Source: Tubiluchus corallicola (lineage: Eukaryota; Priapulida; Priapulimorpha; Priapulimorphida; Tubiluchidae). From it: a stretch of DNA of 32,500 nt. Shown piece by piece: positions 9,030-19,351 of the stretch. Where the stretch lies: NCBI GenBank assembly GCA_030141605.1, contig JAQGDQ010000619.1, positions 1 through 32,500 on the forward strand. Direction: 5' to 3'. Each line of letters begins with the position of its first letter. Position 1 is the first letter of the stretch. The position numbers and the translations under genes were made by a program. The notes beneath the pieces were generated by a model, which had not been told where the DNA came from, did no database searches, and saw nothing but the letters and a program-made list of their open reading frames with translations.

Positions 9030-9740
9030 GCAGTAAATCCTCGCTTAATGACTCCCCATTTAGCGATGTTGTTAACCATGCTCACCTTTTGACGCCATTT
9101 TTTCACTTAACGAAACACGTTTCACTTAACGTCACACGTTTTACTCGTCGCACGTTTCACTTAACGGCATACGTTTCACTTAACGGCACACGTTTCACTT
9201 AACGGCACACGTTTCACTTAACGGCACACGTTTCACTTTACGTCGCACGTTTCACTTAACGTCGCACGTTTCACTTAACGTCGCACGTTTCACTTAACGT
9301 CACACGTTTCACTTCACTGATGATTTTTTACTTTGCTCAAGGCAAATTTTAACCGTTGTTACTTTTGCTTGTTTTTGTCGAATAAGATTGTGACACATTT
9401 CTAATTTTAGGATGGTGTCACGTTTTTGTTATACAGTAAGTCCTCGCTTAACGACTCTCCGTTTAGCGACGTTTCATTTTAATGACGCTGAGCATTTGAC
9501 GCCTTTTCTTCACTTAACGACTCACCGTTTTGCTTTAACAACGATTTTTTTACTTTGCTGTAAGCCAATTTTATCTTATCAACAACTTTTTTACTCCATT
9601 TGATGCCTTAAAACTTTACATTTTAACGATGCTCACCTTTTGACATCATTTTTTCACTTAACGTCGCACGTTTCACTTCACTGATGATTTTTTACTTTGC
9701 TCAAAGCAAATTTTTATTTTATCAACAAACAATTTTCCCC
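9030..9740. mobile_element. Tigger/pogo-like terminal repeats with tandem rearrangement
   Basis: Two termini of one kind occur: CAGTAAATCCTCGCTTAATG at 9032 and CAGTAAGTCCTCGCTTAACG at about 9434, the latter preceded by TA. The module TTTGACG(C)C..TTTTTTCACTTAACG..TTTTTTACTTTGCT follows three times (around 9080-9345, 9490-9570 and 9625-9715). A matching inverted end (TTAAGCGAGGATTTGCTG) is at 10680-10697. The CAGT..CCTCGCTTAACG end resembles pogo/Tigger-type elements. No transposase was seen. These are rearranged, nested fragments rather than one intact element. Confidence 0.5.
9103..9316. repeat. 19-bp minisatellite inside a transposon end
   Basis: About 11 copies of a 19-bp unit (CACGTTTCACTTAACGGCA, with GTCAC and GTCGC variants). 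The same unit occurs once in the neighbouring transposon-like module (near 9655-9675), so the array was expanded from transposon sequence. Confidence 0.92.
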
Positions 9741-10092
9741 AGTTTGATGTAAACATTGTGATTATTATATAAGTTTTTGCTTATTGACTTACTACTAAAT
9801 CGTAGTGGTTTATATGTTATAAGACATGCAAGCGAACTTTATGCATGCAGCCTGTTGCTACGGCAACCAGACTAAGTATCTAGATAAAATTCCCAAGATG
9901 ATTGGCTTTGACTCTGCAGTGTTTATTGTTTAACCAGCTGCCTAGGCTTAAATTTTAATGAAAGAGGAACCGAAAGTTAGGTAATGTTAAGATATATTGG
10001 TGGTTTCGGGCAAGCAGAAAGAAACCAATCAGTAGAAATATGAATAAAACTCATAAAATGTTTATATGATTTAACCATGCTAGATTTTTGTC
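9741..10092. other. Unassigned sequence between repeats
   Basis: About 350 bp of unique AT-rich DNA. No coding, RNA or repeat feature was recognised. Confidence 0.45.
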
Positions 10093-10590
10093 TCTGGAAC
10101 CAGGGATGAGAATTTTCCGCGGATATGCGGAATTCCGAGTTTTTGGAAGACCAGTAGTGCCATTTTCGTAAATCGTGTAAATTCGTTGAGAAAATTTTTA
10201 CGGACCCAGTACATTATTTCACAAACTGACCGCTAGGTGGCAGGCCGTCACTTTGTTTACATCACGTACATCAGTGTAACCACGTGTTTATCTCTATGTA
10301 TAAAAATATAGAATCAATTGTGCGGAGTTATTTGAGTCAATTGCAGACAGTTTTTATATACTTTTACATAGGAGCGGCCAGTACTTGGGCGTTTTTGAGA
10401 CAATTAGGTATCATGTATCCTTGATAGTTGGGTATTTTAAATTATGCATGAAACAAGGTAATTGATATTTTAAGTCCACGTAGAGGCTCTCTATGGTCAC
10501 AAAATTGCTATTTGTTTGTTGTGCGGTCCCCAAACCCCCTGCCTGTTTCAGAGTTTTTTGCAATTTGTCATTCTCATCCCTGTCTGGAAC
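10093..10590 (+). mobile_element. hAT MITE, copy 1, with perfect 8-bp target duplication
   Basis: A 482-bp element at 10101-10582 whose ends are CAGGGATGAGAAT and its inverted match ATTCTCATCCCTG. It is flanked by TCTGGAAC at 10093-10100 and 10583-10590. The 8-bp duplication marks it as hAT. No transposase frame is present. An inverted copy lies at 13552-14045, and a related core at 15958-16304. It is inserted within the Tigger-like region. Confidence 0.95.
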
Positions 10591-10624
10591 ATATCTCACT
10601 TCTTTTACATTACTTTCTACGGAA

Positions 10625-10700
10625 GTCTTGGCTTCGTTTAACGACATTTCGCTTAACATCACAATTTATACATCAGCTTCATTAAGCGAGGATTTGCTGC
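10625..10700. mobile_element. Tigger/pogo-like inverted end
   Basis: TTAAGCGAGGATTTGCTG at 10680-10697 is the inverted counterpart of the end at 9032, preceded by CGTTTAACGACATTTCGCTTAAC-like sequence. It probably closes an older element now interrupted by the hAT MITE. Confidence 0.45.
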
Positions 10701-10798
10701 ATTACTTTTGAACTGAATTCTCGATTTTTGTTTTCACCAAGCCATCTGCTCACTGAAACTTCATTTACTTACTAACTGATTTCTTTATTTCTAACTTT

Positions 10799-10960
10799 GT
10801 TGGTTGTTGTTGGTTGGCCTCCTTCTGTCTCGGAAGACAATGGAGTGTGCGCCAAGAGAGTCAGTTATTGATCACATTGATGGAGCTGCAGCGTCGACTG
10901 TGGCTTAACAGTGCGATCCTTGAACGTCTCCAGGGCGCACGACTGGGCAAGGTTTCTAAC
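10799..10960. repeat. Unclassified dispersed repeat, shorter copy
   Basis: Starts TTGTTGTTGG and shares CTTCTGTCTCGGAAGACAAT, GGAGTGTGCGCCAAGAGAGT and CAGGGCGCACGACTGGGCAAGG-like stretches with 4578-4735, then stops matching. Same orientation as the longer copy. Confidence 0.75.
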
Positions 10961-11304
10961 TTTAGTCTTGGGGAAAGTCCTCACCTCCTGCTATGTAGCA
11001 AATTAATGCTGTCAGACACGGAAGGAATACCAGATTTTCAAATTAATACGTACTTTAAAGTTTAAAATAGCTTTTTTGTGATATTGTGCTGTACTTGTGT
11101 TTAATTAGTGAACACGTTTAAAATCAAAATAAATAATTAAAAAAATAAACACAACTGTTTGGACTCTGGACAGTCCAATAATTTTGTAATCTAATAATTG
11201 AGGTGCATTGCATTATTATTGTGAAAAGGAAATTATCTGGTATTTATGGTATGTTTGTGCTATAAGCCTTTTTGCAGTTTTGTGTACATATATGCAGTTG
11301 CTCT
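10961..11304. other. AT-rich intron sequence
   Basis: No recognisable feature on either strand. Confidence 0.5.
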
Positions 11305-11609
11305 AGGTCAAAGGTTAAGTGTACCATAGCAACACGACTTAGCTACAACGTCACGCGATATGTTGGTAAAGCAAAGCCGTCTGCCGCATCAGCTCAGTAA
11401 TTCCAGTTGTTTTATGTGGACTTTACTTAATTATGCATTAGTCTGGGCATAGAGTGAAATACAAGCAGGATCTTACTTGAAAACAAGAAAAAATGAACTA
11501 GATAAGGTTCTAGCTAGTTGTTAAAACTGTTACTATTACAATAGCATGGGCTGTAAGGCGTTGTCAAGTGTACACAAATGTGTTGCCTGGGACACTTAAC
11601 CTTTGACCT
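11305..11609 (+). mobile_element. MITE with 18-bp perfect inverted ends, copy 1
   Basis: The 18-bp end AGGTCAAAGGTTAAGTGT is exactly repeated, inverted, as ACACTTAACCTTTGACCT at the other end of a 305-bp element. An inverted, diverged copy of the same length lies at 27148-27452 in the GT49 intron. No target duplication was evident, so the superfamily is open. It ends 177 bp before the Walker A exon. Confidence 0.8.
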
Positions 11610-11786
11610 TTCCACAATCATCATCATTCGCTGGAACTGTGAAAAGGATTATTAGCTTCTGCTTATTTAATAATTCAAAACTTTACATTAATATTGTGCT
11701 CTGGTCTGTAGTATATGAAACACGGCATAAATATTTTACACTGCAAGTTACATAAATATCTATTTAATGTCTTATTTGTCTTGCAG

Positions 11787-11990
11787 CTTCCCGTTGTCAT
11801 GGTGAGAAATCTGAGAAAAGAATACGGCAAGCCGTCACAATGTTGTAAGAGAACCTCAAAGGTGGCCGTTCGAAATCTGAGCTTTGCCGTTCAGCGAGGA
11901 GAGGTTTTTGGGCTTCTGGGTCCGAACGGTGCCGGTAAAACGACCACTTTGAATTGTATAACGGCCACTGAGGGTCTTACTGCTGGCAGT
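11787..11990 (+). CDS. ABCA-family transporter, NBD2 exon with Walker A
   Basis: A 204-bp exon, phase 0 to 0, with acceptor TTATTTGTCTTGCAG and donor GGCAGT|GTAGGT. It encodes 68 residues. [14 protein letters not shown] is the usual start of an ABCA nucleotide-binding domain, [20 protein letters not shown] leads into it, and GPNGAGKTT is a complete Walker A motif (P-loop) that binds ATP phosphates. The next exon continues the fold in phase. Open sequence runs past the donor to a stop at about 12089, but that part has no domain character and is intron. In the protein this follows the linker exon and starts the second ATPase domain. Confidence 0.95.
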
Positions 11991-12770
11991 GTAGGTTTAT
12001 TATATGCAATAAATGGGAAAATAACCGTTGTGCTTTGCAGTGAACAGAATTGTATGAAAAAATTTTCTTGCGCAGAAATAAAGTTTTAAATATTCACTTG
12101 AATGATTTATTGTGTAAATAACCTATATATCTAATGCAATGACTTTCTACAAAGTGGCACTAATATTACTCCTGTAAGACTCTGGGAATGTTTTTTAACA
12201 GCACTGAGAGATTTGAACGGACATCAGTCTATATTGAAGTTTAAAGTTTTATTATTGCCACATTTAGTACAATATAGTGACAGCTTTGTCGTGTTGACAA
12301 AAGGTATAAGAGTAGAATATACTTTAAACGTTTATTGATACAGAAGTTTCCACAGAAATACAGGTAAAATGATGTCTGCATATAATGTCTTGTAAAAGCC
12401 AACTGGTAGTACAGAATATAGCAAAACTAGAGCAACCGTTCACTATTAGGTTAAACCCTTTTTTAGAATAAGTAACAGATAGATAGAAGCCATATCTACT
12501 ACAGTAAAAGCGGTTTTACAGGTTATTAATCTAATTGCAAATTAAATTTATTTGATTTTCAGTCGTTCACAACGACAATATTCAATAAACGGTGACAAAC
12601 TATCAAAATTATTACATCTACTGTATCAAATTGTTATGTTTCATACATTGTTTCGTTATCATAAAAGAATAATTGTACTGCAGTGGGCTAGAGAAGCAAA
12701 GGCTTGTATAAGCCCACTGTCAGGTGAACCAGATAAAAAAAGAATGGATGAGTGAACAAAAAAAGAACTG
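11991..12770. other. Intron sequence without supported features
   Basis: AT-rich unique DNA. A 67-codon frame at 12552-12755 was considered and has no domain character. Confidence 0.5.
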
Positions 12771-12779
12771 GGAGAAAGG

Positions 12780-13420
12780 TTAGATCACACAGGAAGTGTA
12801 GAAGGATGTGTTAGTGGAAATGTTAGGAAGAAAGATAGTAGATTGTGCTATGTTGACATCAGCTCTAAAGATTTATCAATGATGCCTTGTTTTGCATAAT
12901 CTGCACCAGGATTGTGGTATGACTGCTGCAGTAGGTGTGGGAAATTAGGAAGTGTTGTACTTGTTGAGAATCATTGCTCTATATTTCTTTTAAATTTTTG
13001 AATTGGCTGAATAGTTTTTAATTCATCATTATTTATGTCATTCCAAAGCCTTGGACCAACATTTGCAATGAATTGCCACGTCTGTTCTACAGAAATTTAC
13101 GACAAACTCATTCATTCTGGTTGCGTAACACTGATTATTAGGTTGGACTGGCTTATTAAAGAATGTTGAAAAGAAATGATATTCAGTTTTATACATGTAT
13201 ATAGCTGTGTTCATTTCTATTAAATCGTTAACAGTTGAAATGTTATTAGTTTTGAAACACGTTAAATTAAGATGTTTTTTTTCTAAGATTACAAGTGATC
13301 GTATGAAATTTTCTTTGGATAACTAGTAATTTATTTACATTAGTTGTATATGTATGTCCCCAAAGGAAGCAACAGTACGTAATATTAAACAATTGTACAA
13401 GGTTATTAGATGTAAATTAG
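12780..13420 (-). pseudogene. Decayed LINE reverse-transcriptase C-terminus (CR1/Jockey-like)
   Basis: On the - strand, the translation gives pieces typical of the end of a CR1/Jockey-type LINE ORF2: ITYCCFLWGHTYTTNVNKLL near 13380-13320, YATRMNEFVVNFCRTDVA near 13130-13075 and, after a frameshift, GPRLWNDINNDELKTIQPIQ near 13055-12995. The stop is at 12973-12971. There are stops and frame changes between the pieces, so it is dead. Sequence beyond 12971 toward 12780 may be its 3' UTR. It lies antisense in the ABCA intron. Confidence 0.75.
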
Positions 13421-13545
13421 CAAAGCAGTTTTTAGTCCTACACACATCACCTATAACTTTTTGAAATTTTACTTTCGAGCAAATTTACTTTTGATATTTT
13501 CAAGTTGCTTAAAGAAACGTTGTTATCCACACCAGTGACCGAGGC

Positions 13546-14051
13546 TAGTTACAGGAATGAGAATAACAAATTGCAAAAAACTCTGAAACAGGCCGGGGGG
13601 TTTTGGGGCCACCAAGGCCCCCAATGGGGTTGAAATTGCAATTTTGTGACCATAGAGAGCCTCTAAATGGACTTAAAATATCAATTACCTTGTTTCATGC
13701 ATAATTTAAATACCCAACTATCAAGGATACATGATACCTAATTGTCTCAAAAATGCCCAAGTACTGGCCGCTCCTATGTAAAAGTATATAAAAACTGTCC
13801 GTAATTGACCCAAATAACTCCGCACAATTGATTCTATATTTTTATACATAGAGATATACACGTGGCTACACTAATGTACGTGATGTAAACAAAGTGACGG
13901 CCTGCCAATTAGCGGTCAGCTTGTGAAATAATCTACAGGGTCCATAAAAATTCTCTCAGCGAATTTACGCGATTTACAAAAATGGCACTACCGGTCTTCC
14001 AAAAACTCGGAATTTCCGCGTATCCCCGGAAAATTCTCATCCCTGTAGTTA
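13546..14051 (-). mobile_element. hAT MITE, copy 2, inverted
   Basis: A 494-bp element at 13552-14045, the reverse complement of the copy at 10101-10582, with small indels and an expanded G/C run near 13590-13635. Ends are CAGGAATGAGAAT and TTCTCATCCCTG. The flanks share TAGTTA (13546-13551 and 14046-14051); the full 8-bp duplication is no longer perfect. Its end is only 30 bp before the first base of the ABCA exon at 14076, so it abuts the splice acceptor region. Confidence 0.93.
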
Positions 14052-14075
14052 TGGTGTATTTTCCATTTATTTTAG

Positions 14076-14248
14076 GTGATGGTAGCTGGTTATGATGTCA
14101 CTTCCTGCCTGTCTAATGCCTACCAAAACATGGGATATTGTCCCCAATACGATGCGCTGTGGGATGACGTAACATTGACTGAACATCTGGAGTGCTATGC
14201 AAGGGTTAATGGTATGAGTGCAGCTGATGCTAGAAAGACGGCTGAATA
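14076..14248 (+). CDS. ABCA-family transporter, NBD2 exon with Q-loop
   Basis: A 173-bp exon, phase 0 in and phase 2 out, with acceptor CATTTATTTTAG and donor GAATA|GTAAGT. It reads VMVAGYDVTSCLSNAYQNMG, then YCPQYDALWDDVTLTEHLEC and YARVNGMSAADARKTAE. GYCPQ.DALWD.LT..EHL is the Q-loop region of ABCA domains; the Gln couples ATP hydrolysis to the membrane part. It joins the Walker A exon as LTAGS|VMVAGYDV, the expected beta-strand after the P-loop helix. The polypyrimidine tract is squeezed between a hAT MITE end at 14045 and the exon. Confidence 0.95.
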
Positions 14249-14337
14249 GTAAGTAATAGATGTGGTTTATGAACCATTTTGATTGGGTTATTTTAAACCT
14301 CTTGATTATTATTAGGCTACAACCTATAATATTTAGA

Positions 14338-14587
14338 CCAGACGGTTTAGTCTAGTGGTAATGCGTCTGCTTTCCGTCTGTGAGGTCGTGAGTTCGAACC
14401 AGCGGCCGGGTCATACCAAAGACTTCGAAAATGGTACCTGCTGTTGCCCTGCCTGACGCGTGGTATTTAGGGTAAAAGTGGGGTAATAATAGTCTCTGTT
14501 ATGTAGTTGTAGGTTGTTATTTACAGTCGGCGATAATAGCTCTTTGAGTTAATGTTAATTGTTGACCCAAAAGTTGAGTTTAAATAA
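14338..14587 (+). mobile_element. tRNA-derived SINE
   Basis: A tRNA-like head of about 65 bp with pol III A box TAGTCTAGTGG (14348-14358) and B box GAGTTCGAACC (14390-14400), followed by about 185 bp of unrelated body ending TTTAAATAAAG and an ATT-repeat tail. This head-body-tail order and the paired boxes define a SINE. It lies in sense orientation in the ABCA intron. Confidence 0.88.
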
Positions 14588-14710
<123 letters not shown>

Positions 14711-14929
14711 CGATTAGGTGTGTTAACAATGGCAAGTTTTTCAAGTTTTTTCTCTCTCTAGTATCATAATTAAGTATTTTTTGGCTGCAAACAAGAGAAC
14801 CAATATAATTTTAAAACACTTTCAAGGGTCAACAAAAGAAAAAGTCTTTGCAAATGCAAAATCTCCTTTTTTTAAATTTATTGTATTTTTAGACTTCATT
14901 TAAGAAAATCCAGTTTTAATTTGAGTTGA

Positions 14930-15220
14930 ATATGTATGTAAATTTTATATTATATATATAATATGAATATATATAAATTTCAGATAGAAATATTATAGAA
15001 TATAAATTTCATATTAATTATATATATATAAGATTACATATCAATATTATATATTTATACATATATATACATAAGATATATATTATATATTATATATATA
15101 TATATAAGATGACATATCAATATTATATATTTATATATATATACATAAGATATATATTATGTATATATTTATACATATACATAAAATATACAATTTTATA
15201 AGATTTCTCATATCAATATC

Positions 15221-15252
<32 letters not shown>

Positions 15253-15297
15253 AATTAATATAATATTATATTATATATTATTATATATAATTGATAT
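14930..15297. repeat. TA-rich low-complexity region
   Basis: Runs of TATATA interspersed with AAGATATATATTATATAT- and ATATCAATATTATATATTTA-like repeats. Locally palindromic and prone to hairpins. Confidence 0.9.
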
Positions 15298-15823
15298 GAA
15301 ATTCAAAGAAAGCTTCTGGAAAATGAAGTTTTCAAACTGTTGATGATGATAACACCTCTGTTAGTTTCTTACCATTTGTTTATTTCATACAGTCTGAATC
15401 CTGGGATGAATCACTCAATGATAGCTCATACTCATTGTAAACTGTGTATCTTTGACAATGGAATCCTTCTCACTGTCAAAGATAAGCCTCTACGTCTAAG
15501 ATGACTCACAATGTAATCTCTTTAAACAATGTAGAAATCCACTGGCAGTATGGCAGAACCTACTGGCGTCAAAAACCCGTTAGTAACCCATCAAGTCACT
15601 GATTAGGCCTAGCATTGCTTAGCCGCAGTTGTTAAGCACATAGTAACTGCACAGCTATTCACCTTGCCCAATAAATTAAAATAAAACATTATTGAGTTGA
15701 ATATTGATTTTACTGTCCGCATAAAGTTTTTAAGGTACTTATTGGTTGCTGCTTTGTATGTAAAAAATAAAGATTTTAGGAAGATATCTGTTGATGATAT
15801 TACTACTGTGATTTGTTTTCTAG
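15298..15823. other. Intron sequence without recognisable features
   Basis: Unique AT-rich DNA leading to the acceptor at 15823. Reverse-strand frames here are shadows. Confidence 0.5.
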
Positions 15824-15899
15824 TTACATGAATGCTCTTCAAATTTCTGAACATGCCAATAAACGAAGTAAATTGTTGTCTGGAGGTACAAAGAGAAAG
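15824..15899 (+). CDS. ABCA-family transporter, NBD2 exon with ABC signature
   Basis: A 76-bp exon, phase 2 in and 0 out, with acceptor ATTTGTTTTCTAG and donor AGAAAG|GTAGGC. With the two carried bases it reads YYMNALQISEHANKRSKLLS, then GGTKRK. LSGGTKRK is the ABC signature (C-loop) in the form typical of ABCA proteins. The exon stops exactly before the residues that lead to Walker B. No exon for Walker B, the D-loop or the H-loop was found downstream on the + strand before 25200. Confidence 0.93.
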
Positions 15900-15957
15900 G
15901 TAGGCGAAAAATTTATGAATGAAGTATTGGCATGTGATCAACTCTCGTCATTCAGCA

Positions 15958-16304
15958 TCGGTTTGCCGGACCTCGCTTTTACGGATTTTGGAAAATTCGG
16001 ACAAAATCTGGGGCGTTAAAAGTCCCGCACACTACGGACACAGTCTGTTATTTCACGAGCTGATCGCTAGATGGCAGGCCGTCACTTTGTTTACATCATA
16101 TCAGTGTAACCACGACAGTGCTTAAAAGCGAAGTAAGACGACATAAAAATAGTAAAAGCTCAATTATGCGGACTTATTTGAGTTAATTGCTGACAGTTTG
16201 ATTCCACATTACTGTGAGTCTAATACATGGCACCTTAGTATCGGTAAATACGGCCAATCGGCAAATTTGGACCGACGTCGCCCCGCTTTTGTCCGGCAAA
16301 CCGA
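15958..16304. mobile_element. MITE with 14-bp inverted ends and a core shared with the hAT MITEs
   Basis: A 347-bp element with perfect inverted ends TCGGTTTGCCGGAC and GTCCGGCAAACCGA. Its middle (about 16045-16200) matches the core of the 10101-10582 element: GCTAGATGGCAGGCCGTCAC, then TTTGTTTACATCA and TATTTGAGTTAATTGC. The outer parts differ. No target duplication was found. It sits 58 bp after the signature exon. Confidence 0.65.
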
Positions 16305-16686
16305 GACATGAGCGTAGTTAAATTGAGTAAAATAGTTATTTATGCATGTGTAACATTCATTCAACTCCAATTGAATCAACTTTCCTGACTTTGGGAAGCG
16401 TCATTAACAACATTCGTTATATTTACATTATTTTTATAAGATTTCTCATTACTAGATCGAACACTCCCTAACTTCTATAGTTTCACATCTATATATATAT
16501 AAATATCTTAAATATAAATATAAGTGTATATGTCACATCTGTACTCTTAGTGTATCAAGTTAAAACAGGTAAATAGAATATGGATTTTAAAAAATCAGTT
16601 ACCTGAGTAGCGAAATAATGGATTCCACACTCCCTATTCTTTCCTGAAAATTATTTTCTCGACAGGCTTTTCTATCATGGCTGCTG
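16305..16686. other. AT-rich sequence without recognisable features
   Basis: Contains a short TATATATAAATATC run near 16490; no coding or RNA feature. Confidence 0.5.
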
Positions 16687-17518
16687 TTATGAGTTGCTTT
16701 AAATATTGTAGAATTCAACCACTGCTGTCTAATGTTGGTTGGCTGTTGACAGTTACTCCAAACCGTTGTTGTAGTGCGTGGTCACATCATAAACTGCTGA
16801 CGAAAACGTAGCATTGCGAATAAACAGATCTTCCTTTACTTGTTAAACAGTTTAAGTGTTATGAGTTGCTTTAAATATTGTAGAATTCAACCACTGCTGT
16901 CTAATGTTGGTTGGCTGTTGGCAGTTACTCCAAACCGTTGTTGTAGTGCGTGGTCACATCATAAACTGCTGATGGAAATGTAGCATTGCGATTAAACAGA
17001 TCTTCCTTTACTTGTTAAACAGTTTAAGTGTTATGAGTTGCTTTAAATATTGTAGAATTCAACCACTGCTGTCTAATGTTGGTTGGCTGTTGACAGTTAC
17101 TCCAAACCGTTGTTGTAGTGCGTGGTCACATCATAAACTGCTGACGAAAACGTAGCATTGCGAATAAACAGATCTTCCTTTACTTGTTAAACAGTTTAAG
17201 TGTTATGAGTTGCTTTAAATATTGTAGAATTCAACCACTGCTGTCTAATGTTGGCTGGCTGTTGGCAGTTGTTGTGGTGCGTGGTCACATCATAAACTGC
17301 TGATGAAAACGTAGCATTGCGAATAAACAGATCTTCCTTTACTTGTTAAACAGTTTAAGTGTTATGAGTTGCTTTAAATATTGTGGAATTCAACCACTGC
17401 TGTCTAATGTTGGCTGGCTGTTGGCAGTTGTTGTAGTGCGTGGTCACATCATAAACTGCTGATGAAAATGTAGCATTACGAATAAACAGATCTTCCTTTA
17501 CTTGTTAAACAGTTTAAG
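16687..17518. repeat. 172-bp tandem repeat, five copies
   Basis: ATGAGTTGCTTTAAATATTG starts copies at 16689, 16861, 17033, 17205 and 17364. The first three intervals are exactly 172 bp. The last two copies share a 13-bp deletion (ACTCCAAACCGTT missing), showing one was copied from the other. Identity between copies is very high. Confidence 0.97.
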
Positions 17519-18177
17519 AAAGATTCGTTTTCCAGTTCAAAACCAAATTATTGTAACATCAGTGCTGCTGTTTGTCTTGTACTCGTTCTAAAGGCGGCAT
17601 AATTATGCTGTCTCCGTCTTTCTCTCTTCAAAATACTCTGTCTTTCATCTCTTCTTTACAGCAGAGTAATTATTAAAGTCATACTGCAATACTATTTTAT
17701 GACTAAAGATTTAGGTGTTGTTCACAGATTGCACAACTCTTACCTCTCCTTTATAAAATTACTAAAAAACCTGTATAACTAAATGTTTGTCTTATCAGTA
17801 TATTGAGAATTATATTATTTAGTATTATTGTCCAAGTCAGCAGATTTGTTCTTAATCAATAAACCTAGAAATAATGAAGTTGAACTCAAATCAAAATGTA
17901 TTTAACTCCTGTTGTTGATTAATAGCATTATTAACCCAAAGTGTTTTTATCATTTCATAAGAATTTTCACCTGTATTTCACATAAAATCTAAATGCAATT
18001 TTTTAGTTTAATCAAGATTGACCTTATTTTGTTGCCCACTAATTAAACTACATGTATATTCTTTTCTCTGGATTATATAGAAAATGTCATAATTGTAAAA
18101 ATTACTAATGTTTCCTAAATTAAACTGATAACATTAATGCCCACCAGTGTCTAAAAATCATTTTATCTATATTCGGT
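17519..18177. other. Unassigned AT-rich sequence
   Basis: No repeat, exon or RNA gene recognised. ABC Walker B coding sequence was looked for here and not found. Confidence 0.5.
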
Positions 18178-18488
18178 AAAGGATAGCAGACTAGGTGACT
18201 TTATAGTCTTTTCGCTATCCTTTCTCTAGTTCTAGATCTATCTTTACATTTGAACCGTTTTTCAAAACTTATTAGAGATTCTTTTATTAATCGTATTTTA
18301 TTGTAGTATTATAAAGACATAAATAAATTAAAATTGAATTGAATTGTCTTTTCGCTATCCTTTCTCTAGTTCTAGATCTATCAATTCATTTTAACCATTC
18401 TTCAAAACTTATTAGAGATTCTTTTATTAATCATGTTTTATTGTAGCATTATAAAGTGACAAATAAATTGAAATTGAATTGAATTGAA
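18178..18488. repeat. 140-bp tandem duplication with AATTG tail and terminal hairpin
   Basis: CTTTTCGCTATCCTTTCTCT begins copies at 18208 and 18348, each ending ATAAATTRAAATTGAATTGA. The tail resembles 3' ends of non-LTR elements. The left border forms a hairpin: AAAGGATAGC at 18178 pairs with GCTATCCTTT, with GACTA/TAGTC inside. Confidence 0.85.
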
Positions 18489-18952
18489 TTACTATGCAAG
18501 GATAGATCTAGGAAGTAATTACAAAAAACTAGGCAAGTGCACTACTTAACCCAAACAATGAGACGATGTGAATAAGCCTGTTCAGAAAAATCAATAATCC
18601 TATAACAACACAATTGCCATTCACAAATGAAGACTAGGCACAGAATCGAGCAAGGTGTAGTTGAACTTTTTTGTCACTAGATGGAGCTGAAATTGAATAG
18701 AAAAGAGGACTTTTGGCAGAGTGTGTGGTATCAGAGGTAATTTATATTAAACTTCAGAAGTTTTCGATTTTAGAAACTTTTCAGTTTGAGTTTATTTACG
18801 TGATTTGCTTCTTTAATCAGGAACTCTTATTTCCGGTCAGCTGTTTATAGAAAGTTCTAAATATAAACAAATTAGATCACACGAGATAAACAAAAGAGAA
18901 AGTTACCAACTTTGCGGGTACTTTCCCGCTTAATCCCACTTCCCTCACCAAT

Positions 18953-19258
18953 CCAGTGTGCACCACTCATTTACCAAAAACATCATTATTGATGTTATTG
19001 ACAATATAAAGTAACTTATACTTTTGTTTAGTTAGTGAAGTATTTGTTACGAATTATTTTTTCAAACTTTGTGTAATGTTATCTAAACTTGTTTCAAATT
19101 ACTTATTATCAAAATGGCTGCATGTAATGGTCGTCATGGGATATTAAATTTACAGATTTTATAAAGCGTTACTGCTAAGGCAAGCCCTGTTTGCAATAAG
19201 ACGGCATTTTATAAGTGATATAAAATTTTAGGGTGATTTTTTAAGCTTTATTTATGAA
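18953..19258 (+). repeat. Dispersed repeat, copy A
   Basis: From GTGCACCACTCAT to TTTAAGCTTTATTTATGAA this matches 24526-24835 in the same orientation, with scattered indels (shared blocks include AATGTTATCTAAACTT and TTATTGACAA). It ends just before the 36-bp array. Unclassified; no inverted ends seen. Confidence 0.7.
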
Positions 19259-19351
19259 ACATTTTTGTGTTTTCTTGTGCTTCTTGTACCTATGTTCTGG
19301 TATGCTAGCAGTTTGCAGTGCATTTTACTCAACATTTCATCACTTAATGTG

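Noticed and set aside
12552-12755. 67-codon frame with an acceptor-like TTGATTTTCAG in front
   Set aside because: It contains no ABC sequence; the NBD exons on either side (11990 and 14076) join directly in phase without it.
18679-18736. Exon-like block with TTTTGTCACTAG acceptor and AG|GTAATT donor
   Set aside because: Only 58 bp, no similarity to the missing ABC residues, and no phase partner was found.
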